This document shows positions 16,004 to 25,079 of a DNA stretch of 64,000 bases, piece by piece. Under the pieces are notes generated by a model. That model worked only from the letters and a program-made list of their open reading frames with translations, was not told where the DNA came from and ran no database searches. The DNA comes from an uncultured Flavobacteriales bacterium (GTDB lineage: Bacteria > Bacteroidota > Bacteroidia > Flavobacteriales > Crocinitomicaceae): contig CAMLRS010000006.1 in the NCBI GenBank assembly GCA_946482515.1, forward strand, positions 62,001 through 126,000, in the 5' to 3' direction. The translations under genes and the position numbers were made by a program. Position 1 is the first letter of the stretch; every line of letters starts with the position of its first letter.

Positions 16004-18235
16004 ATGAAACAACTGCTTACAATTATAGCAGCCATCGTGCTGTCACCGTTTTTCTTTGCACAAGACTCCGTAGGTCCCATTACGTGGATGCCGCTGAGTC
16101 AGAAAACAGCAAAACAACCGGTGAAATCTTCCACCAATACCATCGACAGCACCTTTCATTACCTTGCCGATACGCTCGTTCCGCCGTTCTTCGATGAGTT
16201 TTCCACGTCGAAGTACCAGGTGTACGATGCCGATTACGGCGATCCCAATGTGACCAGCGAGCTGTTTTACAAGCTGACCGATCCTTCGGAGAACCCGCTT
16301 CCGGCAAACACGTCATTGACCAGCCAGATCACATATCACCGCACGGTCGATGTGGCGAACAATTCGGTCGACGATGTGAACTATACGGCAACGCCGCTGC
16401 GCAAGGGCAACATGACATCCTTTCCGATCAATTATACGCTCACGAACGGTTATCCACCTTATATAGTGATCGATACGATTGACTTTCCGAATGATCCCGA
16501 TACGATCTGGATTGAACCAGATATCTTGCAGGATTCCGCGCGGATCTTTCATGTACAGCTGAACGATCCTGCTGCTTTGTGGATCGATCACCACACGTAC
16601 CATAATTACACTATGGCGATCGATCCGTGGTCGCTTGGAGTTGCCACGTTCGACGGGCTCGATGAAACAGGAGTTCCGTATAATTTCGGGTCGACCACCA
16701 GTGGTGTAGCCGATTTCCTGACATCCAAGCCGATTGATCTTTCGGCGCTGGGTCCTGTCGATTCAGTTTACCTGAGCTTCCTGGTTCAACCCGGAGGTTT
16801 TGGCGAGCTTCCCGAAACCGTCGATTCGCTTGTGCTGGAATTCTACGATGCCACAGCCGACCAGTGGAATTACATCTGGGGATTAAAAGGCAACGTGAAC
16901 ATCGACTCGTTTTTCATCGGCCATGTCCCGATCCGTACAGAAATCTATTTCACAGACGCTTTCCAGTTCCGTTTCAAGAACTACGGCGGACTTTCCGGCT
17001 CGCTCGATCATTTCCACCTCGATTATGTTCACCTGCGCGCCGAATCCGGCTACCAGGATACGATCTTCTCGGATTTTGCCTGGTCGTACAACATCGGATC
17101 ACTGGTAAAGGATTACACTTCCGTTCCGTGGGACCACTGGAAGAACAACTTCACCGGGAAAATGAACGATGAAGTGCACATTGTGGTGCACAACAGCTTC
17201 TTCGAAGCCAAGAACCCACTTGTTTCGCAAACGCAGGTGCTGCTTTCCGGTGTAAACGAAACGACGTTCACCATGAACAATGCTACCATGACGGCCGGTG
17301 ACCCGGAAAATGACTACAATGAATACCGCACTGTTCACAGCTACCACGATTTTTCAGCCGGCTACCATTTCGATGAAAACGCACCGGGCGATGAAGTGGT
17401 GTTCGATATCAAAGGACTCGCGACTATCCAGGCACCGAATTTCCCGCAGAACGATACATGCTATGCACAGCAGGTGTTCAGCGATTATTATGCTTACGAC
17501 GACGGAACAGCTGAGAAAGCGTATGGTGTAATAGGGGTTCAGGGCCGCCTGGCTTACCAGTTCAATGCCTATGAAGCCGACTCGCTGATTGGCGTCCGCA
17601 TGCACTTTGTTCCTTCCGTTAATGACGTTTCCGACAAGCTGTTCCTGCTCACAGTCTGGGGCGATGATGGCGGCGAACCCGGAACCGTGCTTTATGAAGA
17701 TGAATTCTTTTTTCCACGCACACCGGTTTACGAGCCTGGTTTCGGACAATTTACAACCTATTACCTGGCTGACACGATGAAATTGCCGGTGAGTGGTGTT
17801 TTCTACGTTGGCTGGCGACAAATGGACGCCGATCGTCTGAATATCGGTTTCGACATGAACAACCAGAACGCGGATAAAACATTTTTCTCTGTGAATGGTG
17901 GTGTTTCCTGGAGCAATGCAACTGTTGACGGCAGCGTGATGATGCGTCCGGTATTCTCGACCGCAGCCAACGCCGATCTTTCCGTTGGGGAAGAGGAAGC
18001 GATGCTGCCGTGGGAAGTCTACCCGAACCCGACAAACGGTGAAGTAGCGATCAAATGGGAACACGACGTTCCGTTCCCGGGAGCTGTTTGCCGCGATGCG
18101 CAGGGACGAACGATTTCCGTGATCGAATCCGGTTCGACTTCCCTTAAAATGGACCTCAACGGCGTTCCTGCCGGTTTGTATTTCGTTGAACTTGCCGGGC
18201 CGCAGCGCCAGGTGAAAAAGGTTGTCCGCTACTGA
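16004..18235 (+). CDS. Large secreted protein with T9SS type A sorting domain
   Basis: 743 residues from the ATG at 16004. The start keeps the signal peptide MKQLLTIIAAIVLSPFFFAQ, whereas the longer reading from 15920 overlaps the PASTA gene. The body is rich in Asp, Tyr and aromatic residues with beta-sandwich patterns and no enzyme motif I can name. The C-terminal 72 residues from VYPNPTNGE (about 672) form a type A sorting domain ending in KKVVRY. It is 22 bp downstream of the PASTA gene and its stop overlaps the rluD start by one base, so it is built into the PASTA-rluD operon. Confidence 0.84.
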   Translation: MKQLLTIIAAIVLSPFFFAQDSVGPITWMPLSQKTAKQPVKSSTNTIDSTFHYLADTLVPPFFDEFSTSKYQVYDADYGDPNVTSELFYKLTDPSENPLPANTSLTSQITYHRTVDVANNSVDDVNYTATPLRKGNMTSFPINYTLTNGYPPYIVIDTIDFPNDPDTIWIEPDILQDSARIFHVQLNDPAALWIDHHTYHNYTMAIDPWSLGVATFDGLDETGVPYNFGSTTSGVADFLTSKPIDLSALGPVDSVYLSFLVQPGGFGELPETVDSLVLEFYDATADQWNYIWGLKGNVNIDSFFIGHVPIRTEIYFTDAFQFRFKNYGGLSGSLDHFHLDYVHLRAESGYQDTIFSDFAWSYNIGSLVKDYTSVPWDHWKNNFTGKMNDEVHIVVHNSFFEAKNPLVSQTQVLLSGVNETTFTMNNATMTAGDPENDYNEYRTVHSYHDFSAGYHFDENAPGDEVVFDIKGLATIQAPNFPQNDTCYAQQVFSDYYAYDDGTAEKAYGVIGVQGRLAYQFNAYEADSLIGVRMHFVPSVNDVSDKLFLLTVWGDDGGEPGTVLYEDEFFFPRTPVYEPGFGQFTTYYLADTMKLPVSGVFYVGWRQMDADRLNIGFDMNNQNADKTFFSVNGGVSWSNATVDGSVMMRPVFSTAANADLSVGEEEAMLPWEVYPNPTNGEVAIKWEHDVPFPGAVCRDAQGRTISVIESGSTSLKMDLNGVPAGLYFVELAGPQRQVKKVVRY

Positions 18236-19278
18236 TGAACACCGAAGCCCCGGAGCTGGAAAACGAAAACGAAGAAGAGGAGCTGTATGAGCATTACCGC
18301 TTCCGTTCCGATCCCGGACAGGAATTGCTGCGGATCGATAAATTCCTGCTCGACCGATTGCCCGGGACTTCCCGCAATAAAATCCAGGTAGCTGCCCGTA
18401 ACGGCAACATCCTTGTCAACGGAGCGAAAGTCAAGCCGAATTACCGCATCAAGCCGCGCGACGAAGTTTCGGTGGTGCTGCCGTATCCGGTACGCGAGAT
18501 CGAGCTGATCCCGCAGAACATTCCGATCGATATTGTCTACGAAGACGATTCCCTGATCCTGGTCAACAAGCCCGCTGATATGGTCGTTCACCCCGGTTAC
18601 GGCAATTACACCGGAACGATGGTGAATGCGCTGGTTTATCACTTCGACCACCTGCCGCACCGCATCCAGGATTATTTTGGGCGTCCGGGCCTCGTACACC
18701 GCCTCGATAAGCACACGACCGGCATTATGGTCGTAGCCAAAACGGAAAACGCTTTGACCAATCTTGCCCGCCAGTTTTACGATCGTACGACCGAACGTCG
18801 CTATCATGCCCTGGTTTGGGGCGATGTCAAAGAAGATATACGCATTGAAGGCCATCTCGGTCGTTCGTTGCAAAACCGCAAAATGATGACCGTTTTCCCG
18901 GACGGTGCCCATGGCAAACACGCCGTGACGCATGTTAAAGTGCTGCGCAGTTTCGGATTGGTAACGCTGGTAGAGTGCAAGCTCGAAACCGGTCGTACAC
19001 ACCAGATTCGTGCGCACATGAAATGGATCGGGCACCCGTTGTTCCACGATCTGGAATACGGCGGCGATACGATTCAGCGCGGAACCACCAGCGGTCCTTA
19101 TAAACAATTCATCCAGAATTGTTTCGATCTCATTCCCGGGCAGGCGCTCCACGCCAAAACACTTGGATTTGAGCACCCGGAAACCGGTAAGTGGATGCAA
19201 TTCGACTCCGAATTACCTGTAGGATTTCAAGAAATCCTGCGAAAATGGGAAGCCTACACGCAGGGAAATCAGCTGTAA
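18235..19278 (+). CDS. rluD: RluD-family 23S rRNA pseudouridine synthase
   Basis: 347 residues. An S4 domain (about 32-85: LRIDKFLLDRL, GNILVNGAKVKPNYRI) precedes the RluA-type catalytic domain. The catalytic aspartate is Asp158 in HRLDKHTTGIMVVAK; the later GRTHQIRAHM and HPLFHDLEYGG motifs are present. RluD homologues modify helix 69 of 23S rRNA. The ATG overlaps the stop of the T9SS gene (TGATG). Confidence 0.94.
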   Translation: MNTEAPELENENEEEELYEHYRFRSDPGQELLRIDKFLLDRLPGTSRNKIQVAARNGNILVNGAKVKPNYRIKPRDEVSVVLPYPVREIELIPQNIPIDIVYEDDSLILVNKPADMVVHPGYGNYTGTMVNALVYHFDHLPHRIQDYFGRPGLVHRLDKHTTGIMVVAKTENALTNLARQFYDRTTERRYHALVWGDVKEDIRIEGHLGRSLQNRKMMTVFPDGAHGKHAVTHVKVLRSFGLVTLVECKLETGRTHQIRAHMKWIGHPLFHDLEYGGDTIQRGTTSGPYKQFIQNCFDLIPGQALHAKTLGFEHPETGKWMQFDSELPVGFQEILRKWEAYTQGNQL

Positions 19279-19303
19279 ATCCATTTATCTGAGAATGAAA
19301 GTG

Positions 19304-19329
19304 TTGGTTCCTGAAAACAGCTATTTTTG
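19304..19329 (+). promoter_or_regulatory. Weak promoter candidate in the rluD-porE gap
   Basis: TTGG (19304-19307) and TATTTTTG (19322-19329) lie in the 257-bp gap before the PorE-like gene, about 200 bases from its ATG. Spacing of 14-15 is short. Nearer the gene, TTTTTTTTAG and TTAATTT are seen but no clear -7 box. The rest of the gap shows no gene. Confidence 0.25.
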
Positions 19330-19535
19330 CCGGAACTCCCTGTTTTAAAGGCATGTACTGATTTCCAACGTTTGAAACCGGAAAAGTACTTTTTTGTGAC
19401 GTTTGGTAGGACGTTCGGAATTTTCGATTACTTTCGGCAATCGCTCCTGAAGGGTAAAATATTGACACGGAATTTGTCCACGTCGGTTTTTTTTAGTTCT
19501 TTCGGGGTTAATTTAACAAAAGTCTGCACCTTGCT

Positions 19536-21689
19536 ATGAATGTTAAAACTCTTCTGATACTTGCCTTTTTAGGCATTACAGGCACGCTGACCGCTCAGTC
19601 GAAATACATCAAAGACGCGAATCTTAAATACGCGAGTGAGAATTACTGTGAAGCGGCTAGTAAATGTGCATTAGCATACACCAAAATCGCACGTAAAAGC
19701 AACAAAGCACTTTCTATCAAGGGAGATATGGCTTATAAAACGGCCGAATCTTACCGTCAGATCGAAAATGTAAAAGAAGCACACGACTGGTACGAAAAAG
19801 CGATCCTGCTGAAGTACTATGAAACAGAGCCTATCGTCTACCTTCGCAATGCAGAAGTATTGATGGTGATGGGTGAGTACAAAGAAGCTCAGAAGAACTT
19901 CCAGGCATACAAAGCGCTTGTTCCGGGAGATATTCGTGCCGATAACGGCTTGAGCTCTTGCGAGAAGCAGCTCAACGATACGTTCAAGGAAAACAAAACA
20001 CGTCACGTCGTGACCAACGTATCCCGTCTGAACCTGGAAGGATATGAAATGGCTCCAATGTTCGTAGACCGCAAAGGAAACCTTTTGGCATTCAGCTCTT
20101 CCCGTCCGGGTGGAGTAGGTGATGACAAAGATCCGCGTACCTGCGAAACGTACATGGACATCTACACAACAGAATTTGATAATAAAGGAAACCCTGCAGC
20201 TCCAACGCTGATCGAAGGATCCGAAATCAATACGGAGGACAACGAAGGAACGATTTGCATCGACGGACGTGGCAAGACCATGTTCTTCACCCGTTGCCCG
20301 AACATGAAGAAGCAAAACCTGGGCTGTGACATCTGGATGTCTGAAGCCAAAGGAAAAGGCTGGGATACACCAGTGAAGCTTTCGCTGAAAACACACGATT
20401 CTATTTCAGTTGGACACCCTTGCGTGAGCGAAGACGGCAAGTTCCTGATCTTTGCTTCTGACTACACAGGTGAAGGCTCTATAGGTGGACGCGACCTCTG
20501 GTACACGACTTACGACAGAAAATCAGAGTCATGGACAACACCGGTGAACATGGGTCCTGAGATCAACACACCTGGTGATGAGCTCTTCCCTACACTGGCT
20601 ATGAACGGTGACCTGCTCTACGCTTCCAACGGCTTGCCGGGAATGGGTGGTCTGGACTTGTTCAGAGCTGCTAAAGTAGGTGAGTCCAACAAATGGGAAA
20701 ACCCAACCAACATGGGGGCTCCACTCAACTCTGATTACAACGACTACGCCCTGATCGAGCAAACCGATCGCAAAGGTTACTTCACTTCTGAGCGCAAAGG
20801 CAGCAAAGGAGACAACTTCAAGCCAGACCTCTGGATGTACGAATTGCCTCCTTACATCTACGATTTGAAAGTAATCGTAACGGATCTTTCAGACCGTACG
20901 AAAACAATCGAAGGTGTGAAGGTAGTCGTTACCGGTTCTACTCCGAACGATCGCTGGGAAGGTGTTACGGGTAAAGACGGTTCTATCTTCTGGGATAAGA
21001 AGCCGAACTCTGACCGTTACATCAACGAAGAAATGTCTTACAAGATTAACATCTCTAAAGAAGGCTACCACGAAGACAAGCTCGGTTCCAAATTCACCAC
21101 GGTGGGTCTGAAAGACAACCAGAACTTCATCATGGAAATGCAGCTCCTTCCTAAGAAGCCGATCCGTCTTCCGGAAGTTCGTTACCCGCTTTCACAGTGG
21201 ACACTCCTCGTGGATTCAACAATCAATTCACCTGACTCCCTGTTGTTCGTGTACAACCTCCTGAACGAATACCCGAACATGGTACTTGAGCTTAGCTCAC
21301 ACACGGATGCCCGTGGTTCGAACAACTCTAACCAGGTGCTTTCTGAAAACCGTGCGAAAGCTTGCTACAAATACCTCGTAGAAGAAAAAGGCATCGATCC
21401 GCGTCGTATTGTTCCGGTAGGAAAAGGCGAAATGGAGCCACGTACGATCTGGAAGAAAGACGGCAAGTATATCGAAACACAGCCGAAAGACATGACAGGT
21501 GTTGAAACGATTAAGCTCACAGAAGCTTACATCAACCAGTTCAAGAAAACGGATAAGAAGACTTTCGAGCTCCTGCACCAGTACAACCGTCGTACAGAAG
21601 GTAAAGTGATCAGCCTCGACTTCGATCCGGCAACTGCACCACCTGCCAACCCGGAATTCCTGAAGTTCAAGGTTGTTCCGAAGAAATAA
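19536..21689 (+). CDS. PorE-like envelope protein: TPR, propeller, CRD and OmpA-type domain
   Basis: 717 residues. Signal peptide to about 20 (ends TLTA-Q). TPR-like helices at 23-145; a PD40/WD40-type propeller at about 155-430 (MAPMFVDRKGNLLAFSSSRP, GPEINTPGDELFPTLAMNGD, LYASNGLPGMGGLDLFRA); a carboxypeptidase-regulatory-like domain at about 437-530; and an OmpA-like peptidoglycan-binding domain from about 552 (LELSSHTDARGSNNSNQVLSENRA). This order is that of PorE, a T9SS component that links the secretion machine to peptidoglycan. Unlike PorE of Porphyromonas it has no lipobox Cys. Codon use is strongly biased (AAC, TTC, TAC, CTC), suggesting high expression. Other OmpA proteins of similar layout are possible. 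Confidence 0.8.
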   Translation: MNVKTLLILAFLGITGTLTAQSKYIKDANLKYASENYCEAASKCALAYTKIARKSNKALSIKGDMAYKTAESYRQIENVKEAHDWYEKAILLKYYETEPIVYLRNAEVLMVMGEYKEAQKNFQAYKALVPGDIRADNGLSSCEKQLNDTFKENKTRHVVTNVSRLNLEGYEMAPMFVDRKGNLLAFSSSRPGGVGDDKDPRTCETYMDIYTTEFDNKGNPAAPTLIEGSEINTEDNEGTICIDGRGKTMFFTRCPNMKKQNLGCDIWMSEAKGKGWDTPVKLSLKTHDSISVGHPCVSEDGKFLIFASDYTGEGSIGGRDLWYTTYDRKSESWTTPVNMGPEINTPGDELFPTLAMNGDLLYASNGLPGMGGLDLFRAAKVGESNKWENPTNMGAPLNSDYNDYALIEQTDRKGYFTSERKGSKGDNFKPDLWMYELPPYIYDLKVIVTDLSDRTKTIEGVKVVVTGSTPNDRWEGVTGKDGSIFWDKKPNSDRYINEEMSYKINISKEGYHEDKLGSKFTTVGLKDNQNFIMEMQLLPKKPIRLPEVRYPLSQWTLLVDSTINSPDSLLFVYNLLNEYPNMVLELSSHTDARGSNNSNQVLSENRAKACYKYLVEEKGIDPRRIVPVGKGEMEPRTIWKKDGKYIETQPKDMTGVETIKLTEAYINQFKKTDKKTFELLHQYNRRTEGKVISLDFDPATAPPANPEFLKFKVVPKK

Positions 21690-21708
21690 GCCGACAACAA
21701 AACACGAT

Positions 21709-21750
21709 AAAAAGTCCCCGTCCGCCTCTGGCGCGATGGGGATTTTTATT
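21709..21750 (+). terminator. Terminator of the PorE-like gene
   Basis: AAAAAGTCCCC (21709-21719) pairs with GGGGATTTTT (21738-21747) with one bulged G. Confidence 0.75.
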
Positions 21751-21768
21751 TTGAAGAGCAGTTGATTT

Positions 21769-22047
21769 ACCGCAAAGACGCAAAGACGCAAAGTTCGCGA
21801 AGCTTTGGTGTATGGTTGGGGAGAAGATTCCGTATGTGGTATCTGTGCCGCGAGTAGCGTTTGCGGAGACGTGTTGTGGGCTTTTACCGCAAATACGCAA
21901 AGTTCGCGAAGCTTTGACGTTTGGTTGGGGAGAGGGTTATGCAGTTATCTGCATAGTGAATGGTGATTTGCACAGAAAAATAAGATGTATTACTGCGAAT
22001 AATAAAGCATCACTACTTAGTCGGAATAACTCTGCGAACTTAGCGTC
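21769..22047. repeat. Degenerate repeat cluster, direct and inverted copies
   Basis: Two direct copies of a sequence starting ACCGCAAA and containing ACGCAAAGTTCGCGAAGC occur at 21769-21824 and 21886-21934, both ending near GGTTGGGGAGA. An inverted, diverged copy (CTCTGCGAACTTAGCGTC) is at 22030-22047. The 440-bp gap between the PorE-like gene and the glycosyltransferase gene holds this cluster, the terminator and, near 22095-22125, a small ACCTG/CAGGT inverted repeat. I see no gene in it; the 93-codon frame at 21812-22093 is repeat sequence. Confidence 0.7.
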
Positions 22048-22129
22048 TGTTGATCTGGGTGCAAGTTCTTATCTGACTTCCATCAAACATTAAGCATCAA
22101 CAACCTGCTTGCCGTAGACAGGTCAACCA

Positions 22130-23743
22130 TCAATCCAGCATTCCCGGCGAAAGCTTGTAAATGCGGATATTCTCGAATTCGCCTATGCTGTCTTTGATAA
22201 ACGGCTGCAGGAACGGTTCTTTCACCAGGTTAGGATCGGAAACCAACAGGTATTTTGCGTGCTTTTTGGTGATCAGCATGTCGATCTTTTCAGGCTCTAC
22301 GAGCGTTTCGAAATTCGTCCAGCCTTTCCGGTCGACAAGAAACAGCGACACGTTGAACGATTGATCCGGCAGTGAAATGATCCGGTCGTCTTTCCCGATC
22401 CCGAGCTTCAGCAAATAAGGCTGTATGCGCTCGAAGCGCTTCCAGTTGGCATCTGTGTCCCAGTTCAGCCAGCGTTGGACGCTCACAAACTCGGAATTGC
22501 CCACCAGTGGAAATTCGCCGTCTCTTGCAAGCGTTTTCAGCTTCACAACGCTCAGGCAATAAAGGAAATTGAACACGACGAAAAGGCCAACAACGGATTT
22601 TACGACATACCCGTTAAACGCTTTCGGGAAGCGTGTTTTGATGAACCACAGGAACGGTAGCATGATTCCGGGAAACAATACCAGCAATGCGGAGAAATAG
22701 TAATCGTGAACGCCTAACAGCGGTCCCCATAACAAGATGTAGACAAATGCTCCGATCGAAACGATGATCGTGGCCAGGTAGGCAAACAACGGAATGCGTT
22801 TCCACAGAAAGAAATGAAAGAGCAACAAGCCGCCCAGTAGGAATAGTACATAACGACTGAAAAAGATATAGCTGGTGGATTTGGTGATCTTTTCCCAAAG
22901 TAGCGGAATACCACCTTCTTCCGGATCCCAGAGCGGGTAAATAGCGTTGAAGGTGTACTTGAATTTATGTACGTCATTGTAATGCGCCGCATACAGGTAC
23001 CAGGCCAGTAGCGCTACCACGACCGAGCTAAAGCCGATCCATTCCATCCAGCTGCACCGGAAGACTTTTTTCGTGCGCAGCGATTTCACGGAAAGTGTTT
23101 CGAGGAACAGGACGAAAAAGAGGAAAACGAAGGCGATCATTGCCGAAATCTTGACCAATCCGCCAAGTGCGAAAAAGAGCATGGCGAACCAGAAGAGCGC
23201 TTTGGTTTGTTCGAGGTGGTAGCGCAGCAGGAAATACAACGCAATCAGGACGAAACACCAGGCCGGGACATCGGTCAGAAAGCTCACGCCGTAAACAGCC
23301 ATGACCGGCGATGTAAACAAGAGCGCTGCGATGGCGATTCCCCAGAAATGGTCTTTAAACAGCAGTCGCAGTGACTTATAGAAACAAAAGAGGCCGAAAA
23401 ACAAGATGATCAGGTACACCAAACGATAGGTAAAGTAACTTTCCCCGGAAACCTTCCACAGCTTCCCGATGCTGTAATACAGGATAGGAAATTCGCCTGC
23501 GGTTTTGCCGGTGGTGTATTTATCTCCGAGCTGTATGTTGACCTCCGGCTCGAAGAAATTTGCGCCACGAGCGTAATACCGGGTCATGGATAAACAATCT
23601 GTCTGGCGCCAAAGGTGATCGTTGAGCGGTCCTTTTTCCAGTACCGAATCGTAATAAAAACCGGCGAAGATCAGGAAAACCAGCAGAAACAGGCCGTCTT
23701 TCTTCAGGAATCGGAATGGAGCAAAGGACAAGAGTGATTGCAT
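22130..23743 (-). CDS. Integral membrane GT-C glycosyltransferase (GT39/ArnT-like)
   Basis: 537 residues with about 11-12 hydrophobic segments. The first luminal/periplasmic loop carries LNDHLWRQTDCLSMTRYYARG and LYYSIGKLWK, typical of dolichyl-phosphate-mannose or undecaprenyl-phosphate sugar transferases of the PMT/ArnT type (GT-C fold). It likely moves a sugar from a polyprenyl phosphate donor to an envelope acceptor; the acceptor is unknown. It is a single gene between a repeat cluster and purM. A TACTTTTC box near 23777-23770 (minus) may be its promoter. Confidence 0.82.
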   Translation of the reverse strand: MQSLLSFAPFRFLKKDGLFLLVFLIFAGFYYDSVLEKGPLNDHLWRQTDCLSMTRYYARGANFFEPEVNIQLGDKYTTGKTAGEFPILYYSIGKLWKVSGESYFTYRLVYLIILFFGLFCFYKSLRLLFKDHFWGIAIAALLFTSPVMAVYGVSFLTDVPAWCFVLIALYFLLRYHLEQTKALFWFAMLFFALGGLVKISAMIAFVFLFFVLFLETLSVKSLRTKKVFRCSWMEWIGFSSVVVALLAWYLYAAHYNDVHKFKYTFNAIYPLWDPEEGGIPLLWEKITKSTSYIFFSRYVLFLLGGLLLFHFFLWKRIPLFAYLATIIVSIGAFVYILLWGPLLGVHDYYFSALLVLFPGIMLPFLWFIKTRFPKAFNGYVVKSVVGLFVVFNFLYCLSVVKLKTLARDGEFPLVGNSEFVSVQRWLNWDTDANWKRFERIQPYLLKLGIGKDDRIISLPDQSFNVSLFLVDRKGWTNFETLVEPEKIDMLITKKHAKYLLVSDPNLVKEPFLQPFIKDSIGEFENIRIYKLSPGMLD

Positions 23744-23860
23744 ATGTGTATAAACTTTCGGCGGTTAAGCGGCCCGAAAAGTAGCGATTTTCATCCACAA
23801 ATCAGGCCTTTGGTTCTGAAACAAGACATCTTCAACAACGACGCACTCGTTTGATTTTAC

Positions 23861-23868
23861 TAATTTTG
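23861..23868 (+). promoter_or_regulatory. -7 element of purM
   Basis: TAATTTTG, 38 bases before the purM ATG; no clear -33 at the expected distance. Confidence 0.45.
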
Positions 23869-23906
23869 CGGCGGCCTGTTTATAAGGTCATTTTCAATTT
23901 TCGTAT

Positions 23907-25076
23907 ATGTCCGATACACGTTATAACCTCAGAGGAGTTTCCGCCGGAAAAGAAGAAGTCCACAACGCGATCAAATCCGTCGATAAAGGCTTGTTTCCAC
24001 AGGCATTCTGTAAAATCGTTCCGGATTACCTGACCGGTGATGAGGATTATTGTATCGTGATGCACGCCGACGGCGCCGGAACCAAATCGTCGCTGGCGTA
24101 TATGTACTGGAAAGAAACCGGCGACCTGTCTGTCTGGAAAGGCATCGCACAGGATGCGCTGATCATGAACATCGACGACTTGCTGTGCGTTGGTGCAACC
24201 GAAAACATTTTGCTTTCTTCCACGATCGGCCGCAACAAAAACCTCGTAACAGGGGAAGTGATCGCGGCGATCATCAATGGAACGGAAGAATTGCTCGCTA
24301 CCTTGCGCGAACAGGGCATCGGAATTTACTCCACCGGCGGTGAAACGGCCGATGTGGGCGATCTCGTTCGCACAATCATTGTCGATTCGACGGTTGTTTG
24401 CCGCATGAAGCGTTCGGAAGTCATTTCCAATCATACCATCCAGCCCGGCGATGTGATCGTTGGTTTGTCTTCATCGGGCCAGGCTACTTATGAAACAGCT
24501 TACAACGGCGGTATGGGCTCCAACGGGCTCACTTCCGCGCGCCACGATGTCTTCAACAAAGAGCTCGCGGCGAAATACCCGGAAAGCTTCGACCCGGCTG
24601 TTCCTTCCGATTTGGTTTATTCCGGCTCGAAATCGCTCACGGAAGCAGTGGAAGGCGTGCCGGTTGATGCCGGAAAGCTCGTGCTGTCGCCAACGCGTAC
24701 GTATGCACCGGTGATCAAGCGTATTCTCGATAACCACCGTGCTGATATCCACGGAATGGTGCATTGCTCGGGCGGAGCGCAAACCAAAGTACTGCACTTC
24801 GTAGACGGCGTTCACGTGATCAAGGACAATATGTTCCCGATTCCGCCGCTGTTCCGCATGATACAGGAAGAATCCGGCACCGACTGGAAAGAAATGTACA
24901 AAGTATTCAATATGGGTCACCGCATGGAGATTTACGTTGCTCCGGAAAAAGCGGAAGCCATCATCGCCATTTCACAATCGTTTGGCATCGATGCGCAGAT
25001 CATTGGTCGTGTGGAAGCCCATGCAGGGAAAAAAGTAACGGTACGGTCCGAAGCAGGCGAATTCAGCTACGAATAA
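23907..25076 (+). CDS. purM: Phosphoribosylformylglycinamidine cyclo-ligase (AIR synthetase)
   Basis: 389 residues, the longer form usual in Bacteroidota. It makes aminoimidazole ribotide in purine synthesis using ATP. The N-terminal MSDTRYNLRGVSAGKEEVH, the HADGAGTKSSLAY loop, MNIDDLLCVGA, STGGETADVGDLV and the C-terminal MVHCSGGAQTKV and VFNMGHRMEIYV segments match the family. It is 3 bp upstream of prfA, so the two are co-transcribed, though they are functionally unrelated. Confidence 0.94.
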   Translation: MSDTRYNLRGVSAGKEEVHNAIKSVDKGLFPQAFCKIVPDYLTGDEDYCIVMHADGAGTKSSLAYMYWKETGDLSVWKGIAQDALIMNIDDLLCVGATENILLSSTIGRNKNLVTGEVIAAIINGTEELLATLREQGIGIYSTGGETADVGDLVRTIIVDSTVVCRMKRSEVISNHTIQPGDVIVGLSSSGQATYETAYNGGMGSNGLTSARHDVFNKELAAKYPESFDPAVPSDLVYSGSKSLTEAVEGVPVDAGKLVLSPTRTYAPVIKRILDNHRADIHGMVHCSGGAQTKVLHFVDGVHVIKDNMFPIPPLFRMIQEESGTDWKEMYKVFNMGHRMEIYVAPEKAEAIIAISQSFGIDAQIIGRVEAHAGKKVTVRSEAGEFSYE

Positions 25077-25079
25077 CAC

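Noticed and set aside
19327..19539. 70-codon frame before the PorE-like gene
   Set aside because: It overlaps the real start by 4 bp, has no recognisable features and covers promoter-like sequence.
21812..22093. 93-codon frame in the repeat cluster
   Set aside because: Made of repeat copies, no promoter, no coding signal.
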